From Populus alba (taxonomy: Eukaryota; Streptophyta; Magnoliopsida; Malpighiales; Salicaceae), in contig NC_133290.1 in NCBI RefSeq assembly GCF_005239225.2, positions 11,912,204-11,976,203 of the forward strand: a stretch of 64,000 nt of DNA, read 5' to 3'. The notes beneath the pieces are model-generated. The model saw nothing but the letters and a program-made list of their open reading frames with translations. It did no database searches and had not been told where the DNA came from. Below are positions 59,901 through 64,000 of the stretch, in pieces (positions within the stretch are counted from its first letter, which is position 1; the number at the start of each line of letters is the position of its first letter). The position numbers and the translations under genes are program-made.

Positions 59901-62358
59901 ATGACAAACCAAAATGTGGTAGTGGCTGATACAAATTCTGGACTCAACTTGGCAATCACAGTGCATGTAACAAACTCCTCCATCTTCACCACGGCGGCCC
60001 AGAAACCTCCAGCGGCACCAGGTGGTTACATATCCATATCTAGAAAGAAACTCTTAAAGAATCTGGAAATCAATGGAGGAGCAAGAATTAATGCTTGGGT
60101 TGATTCCATGAAAGCCTCATCTCCTACTCATATCAAGTCCACACCTTCTGTTAATGAAGAACAAAGTTCATGGATTGTGAGTACACGCAGAACCCAAAAA
60201 CCTAATCTCTATACTAATTCAAGTTCGAGAAAGGACCAGTTTTGCAAGTATCAAAAGATGACTCCTTTTTATTTATTTATTTTTAATGTGGTGTTTGCAG
60301 CTTCACCACCCATCAGCACTGGAGATGTTTGAGCAGATAATTGATGCCTCTAAAGGAAAGCAAATTGTTATGTTCTTGGACTATGATGGCACACTTTCTC
60401 CTATTGTTGATGACCCAGATAAAGCTTTCATGTCCAAGCAGGTGGTATTGAGTCCTTTGTACAGTACATCTCTCTTTTTATATATATATTATATATATAT
60501 TGTTACTGAAGTTTCTGTTGTGGTAAACTTAGATGAGAGCAACAGTGAGAAAGCTTGCAAGATTTTTCCCTACTGCAATAGTGAGTGGGAGGTGCAGAGA
60601 CAAGGTACATTTGGAAGCTTTTTCCTTTTCTTTAATGTAATATTAGAGGCTAATAAGTACATCTTACTCTGTCTTTTCTGTTCGTGTGGTCTGTAATTCT
60701 GAGCTTAACTTCGTAATCTTCATCTATATTTTATAGGTGTATAACTTTGTACGGTTAGCAGAACTGTACTATGCTGGAAGCCATGGCATGGACATTAAAG
60801 GACCAGCAAAAGGCTCCAAATACAAGAAAGTGAGTGAGCTTTACCACTGTATTTGCAAGTACCATCTAGTAAATGGCTTCATGAATTTCCCCTATCTTCT
60901 TCCGCAAAATGATAGAAATTCTTGTCTTTTATGTTGTATTTTTCAGGGCGGTGATGGTGTTGTCTTTCAGGCTGCCAGTGAATTTCTTCCCATGATAGAT
61001 GAGGTAATTTACTCCATATATGTTATAGAAATAATTCAAAGTCTTGATGATATTTACATCGTTTTTTATTACGGGATTTCAGGTTTACGAAGAATTGGTA
61101 GAGAAAACTAAAACAACTCCAGGGGCCAAGGTGGAGAACAACAAATTCTGCCTCTCTGTGCACTATCGCTGCGTTGATGAGAAAGTAGGAGTCGCGCACC
61201 AAATAATATTGCTACGACTATTATATTAAAAAGTAATATATATTTTAGCTAACTTTAATGCATGAAAAAAATACAGAAATGGAGTGGACTGGCACAAGTA
61301 GTTAAGTCAGTGTTGAAGGAGTACCCAAAGCTTCGACTTACTCAAGGAAGAAAGGTGTGGTTTGGCATCTAATTAATAATAAATTAATTAACAATACTGT
61401 ATTTATTTATTTCTTAACTTTGTAATATTTTAAGAGTATATAAAACAAGAGATGTCTCACTTTCAGCACCATTTTGTTTTACACAGGTTTTAGAAATCCG
61501 CCCGACCATTAAATGGGACAAAGGAAAGGCTCTTGAATTTTTGTTAGAGTCACTTGGTAAGTTTAGTGTTGTTTTCCTGTCGCTTTCCCGTAATTGATTG
61601 ATAATAATCACGAACTAAAAAAATACACTTTTTTTTTTTTAATTATTGGAATCAAACAGTTTCAATGTATCTCAAGAAACCGAAATAAATAAATAAATAA
61701 AACCAAGTGTTTAAAAAGGTGTCAACCCCCCCCCCCCACTAGATTTGTCTATCTACTTGGGAGAAAAAAAATTAAAGCCAGACAAGTAATAGTGCTGGAT
61801 AATAATTAGTGTTGTACTTTTAATTAATGACCTTTAACTCTACTAATTAATTTATATATATATATCTCCTACAGGATTCGCCAATTGCACTGATGTCTTT
61901 CCTGTTTACATTGGAGATGATAGAACGGACGAAGATGCATTTAAGGTATCCTATGCTTAAAATATAAACAAGATCTCTCCTTTATAGTTTATACATCAAA
62001 CTTTAATTCAGATCTTTTAAGGGTAATAATATTTTTTGGCTACTGTTATCAGGTACTAAGAGAGAGAGGACAAGGTTTTGGTATCTTGGTCTCTAAAATC
62101 CCAAAGGACACTAGTGCATCTTATTCCCTCCAGGAACCCACCCAGGCAAGTATCCACCACATGTATAATTGCTGTTATTCAGCGATGATTCTTTTTCTTT
62201 TTTCCTTTTTCTTATGAGCAGTAACTAGCTAGCAGATACACGAGCTAGCCAGCCATGTAGCTTATGAGTTCTGAATGCTCCTACAGGTTATGGATTTCTT
62301 GCGACGTCTGGTGGAGTGGAAACGGCTGCCCTTTCAAGGGCGGTCAAGGGTGGTGTAA
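59901..62358 (+). CDS. TPP: Trehalose-6-phosphate phosphatase, 11 coding exons
   Basis: Dephosphorylates trehalose 6-phosphate to trehalose, lowering a sugar signal that acts through SnRK1. Exons: 59901-60176, 60301-60441, 60533-60604, 60737-60829, 60947-61003, 61083-61184, 61277-61354, 61487-61556, 61875-61945, 62053-62145 and 62287-62358. They join in frame to 374 aa, normal for plant TPPs. HAD motifs: [10 protein letters not shown] (Asp119, Asp121), AIVSGR (Ser157), KWDKGK (Lys282, Lys285) and GDDRTDED (Asp311, Asp312, Asp315), all intact. [10 protein letters not shown] is the family signature. The N-terminus [10 protein letters not shown] recalls Arabidopsis TPPB (recollection). All introns are GT-AG except the last, which has donor CAG|GCAAGT (62146) and is GC-AG; no nearby GT keeps the frame. 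Intron 8 holds a C tract (61724-61737) and intron 2 a TA run. Probably functional. Confidence 0.96.
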
Positions 62359-64000
62359 AGAGTAGAGGGAGGATTGAGACAGTACAGATATACCCACCCC
62401 TTCAAGAAATGTAATTAAGGGTGGGATGTTAGACTATGTAATCATCTCTTGTTCAAGATTAAAAAGTATGAACAAGAAAAGTAGGAAATATAATGACTAT
62501 CTTCTTGGCTTGAAAGGCTCTGTATATCTTGTAGCTAGCTAGCTGGGTACAAGGGGAGATTAAGATCTGTGTAACTTAATTGCAAGTAATTAATCTAATT
62601 AAATGCATAGATATTTCAGCCTCATCTCCTCTACACCCTTGACTCGAGCACAAAATAAAAATAAAATAATGAAGATTTATTTTTAAATTGAGTGTGGATG
62701 AAAGTGTGTGCGCTCTCCATAACCAAACCTAATAATTAAACAATATTGTAAGCTCCCCCATATGGGCTGCTGAAAGAATACAAATTGTTTTTTCTTTGCA
62801 CATCTTTGTGGGCATCTTTGGGAAAGGATATTTGCAAGAATAATTCCCCTGGACGGAATTCATTACTAAATGACGATGGTGCTACAGATCATCTTTTCCG
62901 TAGCTAGTGATCCATTATTATGTGAGAACAAGTCCATTCCAAGGCCTTCAACCTTCATGTCTAAGGACATGAACGTGGGAACCATGTTCAATTTTTCATC
63001 ATTGATCATCCTACTTTATTGATTAAAAACCTTTTGTTCTACAGAAAGTAGTCTCTACTTCGAGATTTACGATATTTCGGGAGAATGATGTAGCAACATC
63101 TCAACGTTACTCGCCATCTAATTAATAGCCTCATTCTCAATTACAAAACCTAGCTTGATGAACAATTTAAGAGTGTGCTGGCATTGCATTTGAGCAATCC
63201 AAAAACTTTTAAAAATTTTGGGTTTGATTAACATCCAAACATATAATAAGTGTGGCCTCGCAATGTTGTTAATATTTTATTTTTCTTGACATTATTGTTA
63301 CTATTATTTTTTCAATGTAATTAAAGCCACTGCAGCTTGGCATGCCTTAGCTCACACACACTTGCATGTGCTTGGGACCTCAAATCGCAAACAAAGCCCC
63401 CGAAGTGTGTTGATATGAACAAATAACTTAATCCCTCTTAAATGTCTTTCTTTGTTTATATTTTAGAAATAGTTTTAAATTTATATCTTTCTTTTTTTTG
63501 TTTTTTTATCCAAATATATTTATATCTGTTTATTTTATCTTGGATACTAATCAAACGCAACGACGACTTTGAACAACTGATGGGATTGGTAATTATGTAT
63601 ACCACAGAAAGAACACAAGGCTTTCAGAATCTGCTTCTTTCAGCTATGCAGCTTCAAATGTGTCTAGTTCATTTTTTCCAAAGGAAACTCTAGACAAAGA
63701 ACCTTTCGCATTTTACGTCACAATGACCTTGGAATATTTGGTACACTTTCTTGATAATGTACAAGTTTTTCACAAACGATGCTTGTAAGAGAAAGGTCTG
63801 TGAGCCCACGGTTGCCAGCTTTGTGAATGAATATTCCTTTGCTAATAATTTCGAAGGCTACCCCCGCTAGAAGGTTGAGGAAGGGAGGTATCTTGTGATA
63901 ACTGCTTTACAGATCTTAAAATGGACCGGTTAGAAAAATCTCAGAGGCCACATATCTCTTTTAAGAAAGGTAGGAAGAGTTTAAGGCTGCATTTCCTTTT
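62359..64000. other. TPP 3' UTR and downstream intergenic
   Basis: The 3' UTR probably runs to about 62600; no single clear poly-A signal. Beyond it I see no gene; the 63442-63693 ORF is AT-rich and without motifs. Confidence 0.5.

Overview
The window is nuclear DNA of a dicot plant: AT-rich, with spliced genes, (TA)n microsatellites and nested transposable elements. Several short repeats resemble families I associate with Populus/Salix, so Salicaceae is my best guess, from recollection and not from a search. Only two genes look able to make a functional protein outside the transposon polyproteins. One is a trehalose-6-phosphate phosphatase (TPP) with 11 coding exons at 59901-62358 (+). The other is an intronless LOG-type cytokinin-activating enzyme at 2554-3207 (+), which sits inside an LTR retrotransposon.

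Layout. 1-7530 is an Athila-like Ty3/gypsy structure read left to right: the 3' part of pol (RNase H and integrase), a 182-aa accessory ORF with a cysteine cluster, the LOG ORF, a non-coding 3' region with hairpins, a polypurine tract, a 1.7-kb LTR, a tRNA-Asp-type primer-binding site and a truncated gag. One LTR therefore serves two partial internal regions. 9.5-12.2 kb is a T-rich degenerate repeat. 12779-14300 is a non-autonomous CACTA transposon with an ATT target duplication. 16428-20766 is a decayed Ty1/copia element (-). 21.9-30.2 kb holds a tandem repeat, a dispersed repeat pair and a second, rearranged relic of the Athila-like family: its LTR, then the accessory ORF in inverse orientation. 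30.8-34.7 kb is a decayed Mutator-like transposase followed by a plant-mobile-domain pseudogene. 35.3-37 kb is an A-rich degenerate tandem repeat. 39.5-42.15 kb is a compact LTR element with only a broken gag. 45.7-49.4 kb holds two copia remnants (-), 51.2-53.3 kb a LINE remnant (-), and 53.8-58.1 kb further dispersed repeats. TPP closes the window with a clear TATA box, a probable 5'-UTR intron and an ABRE/G-box upstream.

The most unusual region is 1.6-6.2 kb. An apparently intact LOG ORF, with its own TATA box, lies in the env-like position of the retroelement. Downstream is a tandemly duplicated 100-nt module whose hairpin differs between copies by three compensatory base-pair changes. 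The adjacent LTR contains an imperfect palindrome of about 440 bp. A relic copy at 28 kb shows that the accessory ORF and the sequence leading toward the LOG promoter belong to the element family.
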